64,000 nt of DNA from a virus: IMG/VR virus record IMGVR_UViG_3300009130_001466, positions 48,802-112,801 of that record. One strand, 5' to 3'. Below, in pieces: positions 34,478-41,035 of the stretch. The position numbers and the translations under genes were made by a program. A model generated the notes under the pieces. It made no database searches. It was not told where the DNA came from and saw nothing but the letters and a program-made list of their open reading frames with translations. Position 1 is the stretch's first letter. Each line of letters opens with the position of its first letter.

Positions 34478-35017
34478 ATGGTAGAAGTTGAAGTTACAAA
34501 ATTCATGCTTGATGAAGCAAATCAAAGAAATAAAAAATTCTATGAAATGTTCGGACATACAGGCACTCACAGATCAAACAAACACAGACAAAGAATAACT
34601 GGTTATCTAGCCGAAGCAGCAATTAGCAACGCTTATGCAGATATAGTTTATGCGGAAGGTCATTCTGTTGATTTTGTTTTAAAAAACTCAGACACAATAG
34701 ATTCCAAAGCTCAAGGGTGCAATGGCAAACCAATGTCTAATTATAGTGCCACCTTATATGAAGAGCAAAAAAATAGAGCCACCGATTACTATATTTTCAG
34801 TAGAGTCAAGAACGATTTTAGCGTTGTTTGGATATGCGGCATTATATCCAAAAAAAAGTTTTTCAAAATAGCTGACTTAAAGAAAGCTGGAACCAAAACC
34901 AATAATTTCACTTATGATCAAAGTAGATATGAAATCGAATATAATCAATTAGCAGATATTGACACTTTTTTGAACTGGCACAAAAAAACAAACGCTCCGA
35001 TAGTTAAAGGGATATAA
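34478..35017 (+). CDS. PD-(D/E)XK-type nuclease inside the tRNA cluster
   Basis: 179 residues. The ATG at 34478 is chosen from the promoter geometry; a longer reading would run through tRNA-Trp. Core motif: E46 in GYLAEAAI, D65 in SVDFVL, D75-S-K77 in IDSKAQG, then a YEEQKNRATDYYIF region like restriction-type PD-(D/E)XK folds. The last 24 bases overlap the 5' end of tRNA-Arg, and the stop codon lies within the tRNA. A DNA endonuclease, perhaps selfish or acting against competing phages, is inferred. Confidence 0.6.
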   Translation: MVEVEVTKFMLDEANQRNKKFYEMFGHTGTHRSNKHRQRITGYLAEAAISNAYADIVYAEGHSVDFVLKNSDTIDSKAQGCNGKPMSNYSATLYEEQKNRATDYYIFSRVKNDFSVVWICGIISKKKFFKIADLKKAGTKTNNFTYDQSRYEIEYNQLADIDTFLNWHKKTNAPIVKGI

Positions 35018-35068
35018 CCGCTGATTTCTAATCTGCTATTCCAGGTTCGAATCCTGGTCGGAGTACCA
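34994..35068 (+). tRNA. tRNA-Arg (TCT)
   Basis: Acceptor GCTCCGA/TCGGAGT, anticodon loop TTTCTAA, one mismatch in the anticodon stem, T arm CCAGG/CCTGG, CCA encoded. Its 5' end overlaps the nuclease CDS. Confidence 0.85.
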
Positions 35069-35070
35069 AT

Positions 35071-35151
35071 TTTAAAAAAGAACTGCAAAACTGTATTTTG
35101 TTATGCGCTAATTGCCATAAGGAAGAACATGAAAGGCTTAGGCAAAAATAG
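35071..35151 (+). pseudogene. C-terminal remnant of an HNH endonuclease
   Basis: Starting two bases after tRNA-Arg, an open frame without start encodes CILLCANCHKEEHERLRQK then stop, the ending of HNH proteins (CxxCH...H). The rest of the gene is missing. A decayed mobile endonuclease or a deletion scar at the tRNA is inferred. Confidence 0.65.
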
Positions 35152-35329
35152 GTCTCGTATTTTTTTGGTTTTTTCTATATGTGGTTCATAGCAGGTGCGC
35201 CGATTCTACCACAAAGGTAGGGGGGTACTTGCGCGAACGTTTCGCCGTTGTTTCAAATCGTGAAAATGTGTTTGGAGATTGAGGAAACTCTCCCCCCCGC
35301 TTGTTCTGTGTTTCTCTGGACACGTTTTT

Positions 35330-35358
35330 TTGACAATGGGGTAGGGTGTCTGTATAAA
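35330..35358 (+). promoter_or_regulatory. Near-consensus sigma70-type promoter
   Basis: TTGACA, 17 bases, TATAAA. It has no ATG at the leaderless distance and lies just upstream of a second promoter. Confidence 0.5.
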
Positions 35359-35383
35359 ACTTTTATTTTTTTTCTATTAGGGG

Positions 35384-35411
35384 TTGACAACCGCAATGGA
35401 TTCCACATACT
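35384..35411 (+). promoter_or_regulatory. Class I promoter
   Basis: TTGACA, 16 bases, CATACT, seven bases to the ATG at 35419. Confidence 0.65.
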
Positions 35412-35418
35412 GTAAGAC

Positions 35419-35598
35419 ATGATAAGCAATAAAGAAATCGACAACGTCATTGACCACCTCACGCAAGCGAGCTACAACACTCAGCGCAAGCTGTACCCTG
35501 AGATCAAAGCTAGTCGTTGGGGCAAAGTTTACGGCGAGGGCGTAGCAAAAAAACTTGAAAGTAATTTTCAAAAACACTTGACAATCGCACAAAAATAA
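35419..35598 (+). CDS. Small cassette protein, paralogue of 37123-37305
   Basis: 59 residues. VIDHLT-x-(A/S)SY, RKL-PEI-(A/P)SRWGK(V/I)YGE and a TxA(Q/K)K end are shared with the gene at 37123. Its 3' end contains the TTGACA of the next gene's promoter. Function unknown; leaderless start predicted. Confidence 0.65.
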   Translation: MISNKEIDNVIDHLTQASYNTQRKLYPEIKASRWGKVYGEGVAKKLESNFQKHLTIAQK

Positions 35599-35605
35599 CC
35601 ATACT
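35578..35605 (+). promoter_or_regulatory. Class I promoter overlapping a coding 3' end
   Basis: TTGACA (inside the previous gene), 16 bases, CATACT, seven bases to the ATG at 35613. Confidence 0.65.
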
Positions 35606-35612
35606 ATAAATC

Positions 35613-35798
35613 ATGAGTAAAATTGAATCAATAATTGAAGCTGAGTGCTACGATTGGAAGCCTTCCGATATTGAATGGTCTCTGCGAAAAGAAGATGTAC
35701 CAGAAATTGCAAGAAACATTAAGAAGCTTCTCATTGAAGAGATTAAAAACTACGCAGAACATATTGACGATGCGGTTCGATTTATAGACGATTTTTAG
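35613..35798 (+). CDS. Small acidic cassette protein
   Basis: 61 residues, helical (IEAECYDWKPSDIEWSL, then VPEIARNIKKLLIEEIK). No family recognised. Leaderless start predicted. Confidence 0.6.
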   Translation: MSKIESIIEAECYDWKPSDIEWSLRKEDVPEIARNIKKLLIEEIKNYAEHIDDAVRFIDDF

Positions 35799-35824
35799 GG
35801 ACTCTAATATCACACAAAAATAAC

Positions 35825-35830
35825 CATACT
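35825..35830 (+). promoter_or_regulatory. Class I -10 element with degenerate -35
   Basis: CATACT seven bases before the ATG at 35838, in sequence otherwise identical to the preceding promoter, but the -35 position reads TCTAAT. Probably a weakened duplicate. Confidence 0.4.
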
Positions 35831-35837
35831 ATATAAC

Positions 35838-35996
35838 ATGAAAACTAAGATTACATACGAAGAATACGACATGATGTGGTTTGATCTCCGCGAAGGAAAG
35901 ATCAGCGAAGAAGAATGGAGAGCGTTCTGCGATGAGCTTTTCGAGCAAGAGCTTGAGCGTAACAAGGGCGTAATGATTCGCCTAAAGAATCGTTAA
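35838..35996 (+). CDS. Small cassette protein
   Basis: 52 residues, strongly acidic helix (YEEYDMMWFDLREGKISEEEW). Unknown; similar in character to other cassette products that could bind host proteins. Confidence 0.55.
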   Translation: MKTKITYEEYDMMWFDLREGKISEEEWRAFCDELFEQELERNKGVMIRLKNR

Positions 35997-36024
35997 AAAA
36001 AATTAAAAAAAGTTTACGATAAGC

Positions 36025-36052
36025 TTGACATCACCCCTTGAATCCCTATTGT
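36025..36052 (+). promoter_or_regulatory. Class I promoter
   Basis: TTGACA, 16 bases, TATTGT, six bases to the ATG at 36059. Confidence 0.6.
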
Positions 36053-36058
36053 ATACAT

Positions 36059-36268
36059 ATGATAACAAATAAAACATACACAGTCACCACAGTCGAATTC
36101 TCTAACACAGGCGAGATGCGCGAGCAAGTGCGCGACTTCCCTAAGTCTCGTGAGGGTCTCGCCGAAGCTTACGCTTTCGCTAATCCTTGCGACGAGTGGG
36201 CGATCTGGTTCGGCGACGAGCTGGTAGACGACAGCTGCTGCACCCCTGCTCACCTAGTGGTAGCGTAA
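36059..36268 (+). CDS. Small cassette protein
   Basis: 69 residues from the ATG at 36059, placed by the promoter. Beta strand start (YTVTTVEFSNTGE) then acidic helices, ending DDSCCTPAHLVVA. Unknown. Confidence 0.55.
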   Translation: MITNKTYTVTTVEFSNTGEMREQVRDFPKSREGLAEAYAFANPCDEWAIWFGDELVDDSCCTPAHLVVA

Positions 36269-36277
36269 CACCGAAGC

Positions 36278-36357
36278 CCCTAAGTCGCTGACAGTCAACG
36301 ACTTACGGGGCCGAGGCCGCCCCGCGCGCGTAAGTGCTTGATACTCAACGACTTACG
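36278..36357 (+). repeat. Composite palindrome R1
   Basis: Hairpin TAAGT-loop-ACTTA, then about 22 bases of pure G/C, then hairpin CGTAAGT-loop-ACTTACG. The left stem is extended by GCCCC/GGGGC. Confidence 0.85.
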
Positions 36358-36402
36358 ACACGAAAAAAACTTTAAAAAACTTAAAAAAACTTTGCGATAA
36401 GC

Positions 36403-36430
36403 TTGACTTGCCACTTCTTTAACCTATACT
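36403..36430 (+). promoter_or_regulatory. Class I promoter
   Basis: TTGACT, 16 bases, TATACT, six bases to the ATG at 36437, preceded by A/T-rich tracts that could act as an UP element. Confidence 0.7.
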
Positions 36431-36436
36431 GTAAGC

Positions 36437-36616
36437 ATGATTAAATATAACGAATTGCACGACCTCTCTTGCCAATACTGGGATGCTCTTGACCGCCAAG
36501 ATTATGACTGGGCTGACTTCATCGACTCATGCCTTGAGCGTGAAGGCGTGGAGCGTCTTCCTCGCGAAGATTGCGAAGAGCCCATCCTTGACCTTTCTCC
36601 TCTCGAAGTAAACTAA
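36437..36616 (+). CDS. Small acidic cassette protein
   Basis: 59 residues, very acidic (DLSCQYWDALDRQDYDWADF). Unknown. Followed five bases later by the next gene, so likely a two-gene unit. Confidence 0.6.
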   Translation: MIKYNELHDLSCQYWDALDRQDYDWADFIDSCLEREGVERLPREDCEEPILDLSPLEVN

Positions 36617-36620
36617 CCAA

Positions 36621-36956
36621 ATGACGATTATGACAAAAGCAATACTAGTAGACCCTTTTCTCCCCGCGATCTCAACTGTTGAGGTTGACGGGTTCGAAGA
36701 TATCCAACGCATGATCGATTGCCGCTGCTTTACTTGTGTGAGGTTTCCCGATGGCAAGCATGTCGCATACATTGACGACGAAGGATTAATCAATGGTACG
36801 CAAAGAGGCGTTAGGTTTATCGACAAGATTTACCCCGATGCCTTAGCTGGTCGCGTTCTTATCCTTGCCGACGACGGGCAAGGTGGCGACGCTGACTGCG
36901 AGCTGACAGGCGCTGATATCCAAGCGATGATAAAAGGAATCGTGGAATTCGGATAA
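36621..36956 (+). CDS. DUF3846-like protein
   Basis: 111 residues. The AYIDDEGLING core and the late VLILADDGQGGDAD segment resemble the DUF3846 family found in phages and plasmids; function unknown. Second gene of the unit starting at 36437. Another ATG three codons downstream is possible. Confidence 0.45.
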   Translation: MTIMTKAILVDPFLPAISTVEVDGFEDIQRMIDCRCFTCVRFPDGKHVAYIDDEGLINGTQRGVRFIDKIYPDALAGRVLILADDGQGGDADCELTGADIQAMIKGIVEFG

Positions 36957-36970
36957 AAAAGCTTGACACC

Positions 36971-37049
36971 CGTAAGTTGCTGATTATCAACGACTTACGG
37001 GCCCAGGGCCGCCCGCGCCGCGCAAGTGCTTGATAACCAAGGACTTGCG
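36971..37049 (+). repeat. Composite palindrome R2
   Basis: Left hairpin CCCGTAAGT/ACTTACGGG; G/C centre starting GGGCCC; right hairpin CGCAAGT/ACTTGCG, in which both stem arms changed together relative to other copies. Confidence 0.85.
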
Positions 37050-37086
37050 TAATCTAAAATAAAAAACAAAAAAGTTTCCAAAACGC

Positions 37087-37114
37087 TTGACAACCACACA
37101 AAATTTCCTATTCT
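37087..37114 (+). promoter_or_regulatory. Class I promoter
   Basis: TTGACA, 16 bases, TATTCT, eight bases to the ATG at 37123. Confidence 0.65.
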
Positions 37115-37122
37115 ATAAGATA

Positions 37123-37305
37123 ATGAAAGACACAAACAAATTAATCACCGAAGTAATCGACCACCTAACTTTTTCTAGCTATGCTCACAACCGCAAGCTA
37201 AATCCCGAAATCTCACCTTCTCGTTGGGGCAAGATCTACGGAGAAAAAGAAGTTGTTTTAATGGAAAAAACTTTCCAAAATACCTTGACAACCGCAAAAA
37301 AATAA
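37123..37305 (+). CDS. Small cassette protein, paralogue of 35419-35598
   Basis: 60 residues; shares VIDHLTxxSY and SRWGKIYGE with the 35419 gene. Its 3' end also carries the TTGACA of the following promoter, so the gene-plus-promoter unit was duplicated as a block. Confidence 0.65.
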   Translation: MKDTNKLITEVIDHLTFSSYAHNRKLNPEISPSRWGKIYGEKEVVLMEKTFQNTLTTAKK

Positions 37306-37312
37306 TCATACT
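37285..37312 (+). promoter_or_regulatory. Class I promoter overlapping a coding 3' end
   Basis: TTGACA, 16 bases, CATACT, seven bases to the ATG at 37320. Confidence 0.65.
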
Positions 37313-37319
37313 GTATAAC

Positions 37320-37478
37320 ATGAACATTAGAAAAGAAATTAAAGTCTCATCAATTCTAACCGACGAAGTATTGCGTCAACAAAAAGAGTTAATCTCTAAA
37401 GGCTTTCAGCACGTCAATAACATTAAAAATGGTCGTCTTTCGGATGGTTACACAATGATTTTTGTTAAACAAGGGTAA
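37320..37478 (+). CDS. Small cassette protein
   Basis: 52 residues (VSSILTDEVLRQQKELISKG ... YTMIFVKQG), basic/helical. Unknown. First of three closely spaced genes. Confidence 0.6.
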   Translation: MNIRKEIKVSSILTDEVLRQQKELISKGFQHVNNIKNGRLSDGYTMIFVKQG

Positions 37479-37482
37479 TAAT

Positions 37483-37632
37483 ATGAAAATTTGGGAACTT
37501 TTAACTCTGGTGCTTTTTGGACTCATTCTTGGGTTGGCAATGTTTGTCGGGCTTAAGCTCGACGACAAAGCTCAACAAACGAAAGAAGCGACATGGGAAC
37601 GCTTCGAGGAAATCGACAACGCAATCAAATAA
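37483..37632 (+). CDS. Small membrane protein
   Basis: 49 residues with one N-terminal transmembrane helix (LLTLVLFGLILGLAMFVGL) and a charged tail. Four bases after the previous gene. Confidence 0.5.
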   Translation: MKIWELLTLVLFGLILGLAMFVGLKLDDKAQQTKEATWERFEEIDNAIK

Positions 37633-37633
37633 A

Positions 37634-37771
37634 ATGAAAATAACTATTGACAAAACAACTGCAATTTGCTTGACAGTCGCGGCTTGCACTTACTTCATCG
37701 CAAATAAAATTAGCTGGTTTCAAAAAATGTTTGACACTGTCTCAGGGGTTGCGATAAACTCAATCATGTAA
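37634..37771 (+). CDS. Small membrane protein
   Basis: 45 residues, one hydrophobic segment (AICLTVAACTYFIAN). The stop codon is built into the left arm of palindrome R3. Confidence 0.45.
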   Translation: MKITIDKTTAICLTVAACTYFIANKISWFQKMFDTVSGVAINSIM

Positions 37772-37845
37772 GTGCTTGAATATCAACGACTTACGGGGCC
37801 AGGGCCGCCCGCGCCGCGCAAACCCTTGATAAACAACGACTTACG
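37768..37845 (+). repeat. Composite palindrome R3
   Basis: Two TAAGT/ACTTA-type hairpins around a G/C centre; the right copy has diverged on its 5' arm (CGCAAAC). Confidence 0.8.
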
Positions 37846-37869
37846 CAACTAAAAAAAAGAAAAAGACTC

Positions 37870-37897
37870 TTGACAACCGCACAAAAATAACCATCAT
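37870..37897 (+). promoter_or_regulatory. Class I promoter
   Basis: TTGACA, 16 bases, CATCAT, seven bases to the ATG at 37905. Confidence 0.6.
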
Positions 37898-37904
37898 ACA
37901 AACT

Positions 37905-38237
37905 ATGAAACCACTAAGCAAAACACTGACAGAACTAGGGATTGCATTTAGCTTTCCTATTGAGATTAAAGACGCTAATGGCAAGCCGACTTACCGAGAG
38001 TACAGCGATGGCTACTGGTATAAGTTTGAGTATGATGACAATAATAAAATAACTTACTGCAAGAATAGTCATAACTACTCGTATAGGTGTCAGTATGATG
38101 ACAATGGCAACAGGAATTACTTCGAGGACAGCAATGGTCTCCGAGAAGGTGCGCCACGTCCAGCCAAATCAACTAATACCTGCGAAGGCAAGGTTGTCGA
38201 AGTGGACGGGATCAAATATAAATTAACAGCACTATGA
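37905..38237 (+). CDS. YD-repeat-like small protein
   Basis: 110 residues with aromatic-acidic repeats YSDGYWYKFEYDDNN, YSYRCQYDDNGN and FEDSNG, similar in style to RHS/YD repeats in some phage and bacterial small proteins. C-terminal EVDGIKYKLTAL strand. Function unknown. It overlaps the next start by four bases. Confidence 0.5.
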   Translation: MKPLSKTLTELGIAFSFPIEIKDANGKPTYREYSDGYWYKFEYDDNNKITYCKNSHNYSYRCQYDDNGNRNYFEDSNGLREGAPRPAKSTNTCEGKVVEVDGIKYKLTAL

Positions 38238-38665
38238 AAAAATTAATCTTACTAACATTCGCCATCTGCGCATCAATAGCACAAGGCGCGACATTAACTG
38301 ATTTAATTGTTGCTTTAGAAAAAGTGGAAAGCAATTGCAATCCTTCCGCTTATAACGAAAGCGAAAAAGCGTTAGGCTCTCTTCAGATTAGACCTATCAT
38401 GTTGGCTGATTATAATCGCATCTATGGCACGAATATAAAGCACAAGCAAATGTCAAACCGCTTGACTTCCCATAATATCGCAATCGGAATCTTTCGTCAC
38501 TATGAAAAGTATATCAAACGTAATGGCGAAAAGTTAAATGCAAAACATCTTGCCTTCGTTTGGAATGGAGGAGGATCAGCTTGGAAACGGGTTGCAAATC
38601 CGAAAAGCGACAAAAAGCAAAAAAATCTAGAAATTTACTGGACAAAGGTCTCAAAGCATCTGTAA
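38234..38665 (+). CDS. Exported SLT-type lytic transglycosylase-like protein
   Basis: 143 residues. Signal peptide at 1-18 (MKKLILLTFAICASIAQG). ALEKVESNCNPSAYN with candidate catalytic Glu32, then ALGSLQI and LAFVWNGG match the lysozyme-like SLT fold. Probably cleaves peptidoglycan in the periplasm, aiding lysis or cell modification during infection. Coupled to the upstream gene by an ATGA overlap. Confidence 0.65.
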   Translation: MKKLILLTFAICASIAQGATLTDLIVALEKVESNCNPSAYNESEKALGSLQIRPIMLADYNRIYGTNIKHKQMSNRLTSHNIAIGIFRHYEKYIKRNGEKLNAKHLAFVWNGGGSAWKRVANPKSDKKQKNLEIYWTKVSKHL

Positions 38666-38689
38666 GTTACTGGTATTCAACGACTTACG
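38661..38689 (+). repeat. Single hairpin R4 of the composite family
   Basis: One TGTAAGT-loop-ACTTACG hairpin whose left arm contains the stop codon of the transglycosylase-like gene; no G/C centre. Confidence 0.75.
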
Positions 38690-38723
38690 CAACAAAAAAA
38701 CTTTAATCTTTTTTCAAAATCGC

Positions 38724-38751
38724 TTGACAGCCTAACCTTTTTTCTTATTCT
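38724..38751 (+). promoter_or_regulatory. Class I promoter with short leader
   Basis: TTGACA, 16 bases, TATTCT; the ATG at 38778 is 26 bases further, so this one is not leaderless. Confidence 0.55.
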
Positions 38752-38777
38752 TTTTTAAGCATTAACAACATCACTTT

Positions 38778-38972
38778 ATGATTGATAAACGAACAGAAAA
38801 ACAAATCAAGAGGCTCTTCTCGGTGGTAGTAGACGACTCACTCATGGACGCTGACTTTGAATATGTCCAAGCAGCTATTGCTTGCGTTCGTAAAGAGTGT
38901 GATCAAGTTGAAGAATACATGAAGGAGATGGATAGACTTGCTGATGAAGATTCTATATCTAACACAATATGA
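38778..38972 (+). CDS. Small acidic cassette protein
   Basis: 64 residues, helical (TEKQIKRLFSVVVDDSLM). Unknown. The stop overlaps the next ATG (ATGA). Confidence 0.55.
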   Translation: MIDKRTEKQIKRLFSVVVDDSLMDADFEYVQAAIACVRKECDQVEEYMKEMDRLADEDSISNTI

Positions 38973-39061
38973 GACAATTCACCAACGGCGACACGGGCGA
39001 GGTCAAGACTATAGCTGAGGTCTTTGCCCTAATCCGCGAAGAGAGAGAAGGAGAGCCGTAA
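38969..39061 (+). CDS. Very small protein
   Basis: 30 residues (MRQFTNGDTGEVKTIAEVFA...), overlapping the upstream stop. Its stop codon lies in the left hairpin of R5, as for other cassettes, which supports it being real. Confidence 0.4.
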   Translation: MRQFTNGDTGEVKTIAEVFALIREEREGEP

Positions 39062-39135
39062 GTCTCTGACAGTCAACGACTTACGGGCCCAGGGCCGCGC
39101 CCGCCGCGCAAGTGCTTGATATACAACGACTTACG
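39058..39135 (+). repeat. Composite palindrome R5
   Basis: Left hairpin CCGTAAGT/ACTTACGG, G/C centre, right hairpin CGCAAGT/ACTTACG (one mismatch). Confidence 0.8.
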
Positions 39136-39169
39136 CAACAAAAAAACTTTAATCTTTTTTCAAAATCGC

Positions 39170-39197
39170 TTGACAACCTCACCAAAATTCTTATTGT
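39170..39197 (+). promoter_or_regulatory. Class I promoter
   Basis: TTGACA, 16 bases, TATTGT, seven bases to the ATG at 39205. Confidence 0.65.
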
Positions 39198-39204
39198 TTT
39201 AATT

Positions 39205-39387
39205 ATGACTACTACTGATTCCTTCTCTGATTCTTCTTTTGACCCTTGGGCTGACTTGTCCGAGGCCGAGTTCGCTGAGTTCGAAGCCGATATGTTGCGC
39301 GAGCAACAGGAGCGTGAAAGCGCCGAGGCGATGGCTCACGAAGCTCAGCTTGAGCGCGAGCTTATGGAAAGAGCCGACTTCCGCTAA
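39205..39387 (+). CDS. Very acidic small protein
   Basis: 60 residues. The ATG at 39205 is placed by the promoter, rejecting a longer start inside palindrome R5. Glu/Asp/Ala-rich (WADLSEAEFAEFEADML). It could be a DNA mimic or a protein-binding inhibitor, but nothing specific is visible. Confidence 0.6.
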   Translation: MTTTDSFSDSSFDPWADLSEAEFAEFEADMLREQQERESAEAMAHEAQLERELMERADFR

Positions 39388-39393
39388 GGGGTT

Positions 39394-39472
39394 GCGCAAG
39401 CCCTTGACAGTCAACGACTTACGGGGCCGAGGCCGCCCCGCGCGCGTAAGTCCTTGATACTCAGCAACTTAC
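39394..39472 (+). repeat. Composite palindrome R6
   Basis: Two hairpins around GGGGCCGAGGCCGCCCC-type centre, seven bases after the preceding stop. Confidence 0.8.
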
Positions 39473-39476
39473 AGAG

Positions 39477-39500
39477 GTTCCCGAAATTCATTTCGGGAAC
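39477..39500 (+). terminator. Perfect hairpin, possible terminator
   Basis: GTTCCCGAAA/TTTCGGGAAC with a 4-base loop, directly after R6. No T tract, so termination is uncertain. Confidence 0.5.
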
Positions 39501-39601
39501 ATACATAACTGCTTGATCATTAGATATATACGCTATTTGTCTTGTATTTGCGTTCGATTTGCGTTCGATTTGATTTGGCGCTATTTTTTTTCAAAAAAGG
39601 G

Positions 39602-39629
39602 TTGACTAATGCCCAAAACAATACATAAT
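39602..39629 (+). promoter_or_regulatory. Class I promoter of the structured RNA
   Basis: TTGACT, 16 bases, CATAAT. No ATG follows; predicted start near 39636. Confidence 0.6.
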
Positions 39630-39635
39630 GTAAAA

Positions 39636-40060
39636 CATAATCGTTCTTTAACATTTTACAATTTAGACAAGCGAGTCCTAGAAGCTGGTAGATGAAATTG
39701 CTTTAGTAGGCTACCAAGGTTAAGCAAATCGTTTGTCTCTTATCTAACTCGAAGAAAGCCAGGTAAACAGCCGAGCATGGGGATCTGCTGGCAATGCGTC
39801 GAGGACAGCGTGGGGGTGCGTTGATAAGATTGATTAGTTAAACACCCTCAAGATTTAACCTCGCTTGGATGACGTCTGCCTTAGAAGGGCATCCCCAAGC
39901 CAACTGGATTCGCAAATAGCGAAGAGGGAGTTGCCACTGCTCTGAGGTTTTAACATTTTAAGCGGAGAATTTGAACGCTCGACCTAAACGCCTAAAGGGT
40001 TCACCCAAGCGGAAATGAGTCGAAAGACCGAGAGCGCCAACCAATTGAAACAGGTTATAT
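39636..40060 (+). ncRNA. Large structured non-coding RNA candidate
   Basis: About 425 bases with a strong promoter and no ORF. Helices: AGACAAGCGA/TCGTTTGTCT (39665-39674 with 39729-39738) enclosing an H-type pseudoknot formed by GGTAG/CTACC (39687, 39711) interleaved with TTGCTT/AAGCAA (39698, 39722); CTTATC/GATAAG (39739, 39823); GGGGAT/ATCCCC (39779, 39891); TTCGC/GCGAA (39909-39923). It is not tmRNA (no CCA-ended tRNA-like domain) and has no RNase P signature. Identity unknown. The end is not marked by a clear terminator. Confidence 0.55.
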
Positions 40061-40082
40061 CCGCACCAATCTAAAAAAACTA

Positions 40083-40111
40083 TTGACAAAGCTCAACTTT
40101 TGTGATTTAAT
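40083..40111 (+). promoter_or_regulatory. Class I-like promoter with leader
   Basis: TTGACA, 17 bases, TTTAAT (TATAAT also overlaps at longer spacing). The gene has a leader of about 35 bases. Confidence 0.45.
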
Positions 40112-40153
40112 ATAATCTTAACAATCGAAAATCCAAAACGGAGAAAAGAAAAC

Positions 40154-40405
40154 ATGAAAAACCTAAAACTAAATCCAATCCAAAAAACTCGCCTTGCTAT
40201 TCGTCGCGCTTTCGCTAAGAATAATATGGCTCAAATCACCTACAAGAAAAAGTCTGATGAGACTGTTGGCTCTTATGTCATTGACATGAATTTCATTGAA
40301 GACTTGGGCGATATGTTCAACACCTATTCTTACGCCACTGGCGCGAAGCACAGCGGCATCCGCTCCTTCTATAAAAACCGAATCGAAAAAATTAAACTTG
40401 TGTAG
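40154..40405 (+). CDS. Small basic protein with true ribosome binding site
   Basis: 83 residues, basic (RLAIRRAFAKNN; YKNRIEKIKL) with a QITYKKKSDETVGSYVIDM strand pair resembling WYL/SH3-like ligand modules. Unlike neighbours it has an ordinary leader and GGAGAA site. Followed by two terminators. Unknown function. Confidence 0.6.
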   Translation: MKNLKLNPIQKTRLAIRRAFAKNNMAQITYKKKSDETVGSYVIDMNFIEDLGDMFNTYSYATGAKHSGIRSFYKNRIEKIKLV

Positions 40406-40428
40406 CGTGATTGGTTAACGTGTGTGTG

Positions 40429-40468
40429 CCGCCTCGTCTTGTGGTTAGGGCGAGGCGGCTTAAATTTC
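40429..40468 (+). terminator. Intrinsic terminator, first of twin pair
   Basis: GCCGCCTCG/CGAGGCGGC stem-loop with T-rich tail, preceded by AACGTGTGTGTGCCG. Confidence 0.75.
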
Positions 40469-40498
40469 TTTTGTTGTAGTCGTGTGCAACGTGTGTGT

Positions 40499-40536
40499 GC
40501 CGTCTTACCTTTTGTGTATGGGGTAAGGCGGCTTTT
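40499..40536 (+). terminator. Intrinsic terminator, second of twin pair
   Basis: GCCGTCTTACC/GGTAAGGCGGC stem-loop followed by TTTT, preceded by the same AACGTGTGTGTGCCG as the first. Confidence 0.75.
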
Positions 40537-40567
40537 CGCTATATGGATCAAGAGTTCTGTAAGTCCT

Positions 40568-40646
40568 TGATGGTCAACGATTTACGCGGCGGGGGCCAGC
40601 GCAGACCCGCAAGTGCTTGATAATCAACAACTTACGAATTCAAATA
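40568..40646 (+). repeat. Composite palindrome R7
   Basis: Two TAAGT-type hairpins around a G/C centre (GGCGGGGGCCAGCGC), following the twin terminators. Confidence 0.8.
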
Positions 40647-40671
40647 AATTTAAATAAATTTTTAAAAAGGG

Positions 40672-40700
40672 TTGACTCGTCGAATTAAATAATACATTAT
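40672..40700 (+). promoter_or_regulatory. Class I promoter
   Basis: TTGACT, 17 bases, CATTAT, six bases to the ATG at 40707. Confidence 0.6.
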
Positions 40701-40706
40701 ACTAAT

Positions 40707-40997
40707 ATGAAAATGACAAAAACAACTACAGAAAACCTCACCCTTGAAAACTCATTCGGAACAATCCGCGAAGAAAATGGAGTCCAGATGAATATATCCG
40801 TGCATGTCCAGCCAAACAAAAATTATGGTTCGTTTGAAATGTATGACGAAGAAACTGGAGGTGAAGAATGGTATGCCGAAGGAGGTCTTTGGTTTGAGGG
40901 CAAGGAACTGGTTGACTACGATGGAGTTTTTGCTCTATCTCCGTCAATTATTCAAATCTTAGAAGACAAAGGTTATGATGCTTCTTATGCAAAGTAA
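40707..40997 (+). CDS. Cassette protein
   Basis: 96 residues, acidic, beta-rich (MNISVHVQPNKNYGSFEMYDE; GGLWFEGKELVDYDG). Unknown family. Leaderless start predicted. Confidence 0.6.
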   Translation: MKMTKTTTENLTLENSFGTIREENGVQMNISVHVQPNKNYGSFEMYDEETGGEEWYAEGGLWFEGKELVDYDGVFALSPSIIQILEDKGYDASYAK

Positions 40998-41000
40998 TAC

Positions 41001-41029
41001 TTGACTAATCACAAAAAATAATACATCAT
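41001..41029 (+). promoter_or_regulatory. Class I promoter
   Basis: TTGACT beginning just after the previous stop, 17 bases, CATCAT, six bases to the ATG at 41036. Confidence 0.6.
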
Positions 41030-41035
41030 ATCAAC

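Larger units (their letters stand above)
35152..35418 (+). other. Intergenic region before the cassette array
   Basis: No gene. Contains a CTACC/GGTAG hairpin near 35195-35210, a run of C7, an extra promoter-like TTGACA-N17-TATAAA (35330-35358) and the promoter of the next gene. Confidence 0.5.

Noticed and set aside
35253-35462. Minus-strand open frame before the cassette array
   Set aside because: It lies across two plus-strand promoters, has no promoter or ribosome site, and its sequence is low complexity.
39636-40060. tmRNA, RNase P RNA or group I intron
   Set aside because: No tRNA-like CCA end, no recognisable RNase P conserved blocks, no group I core pairing or interrupted gene.
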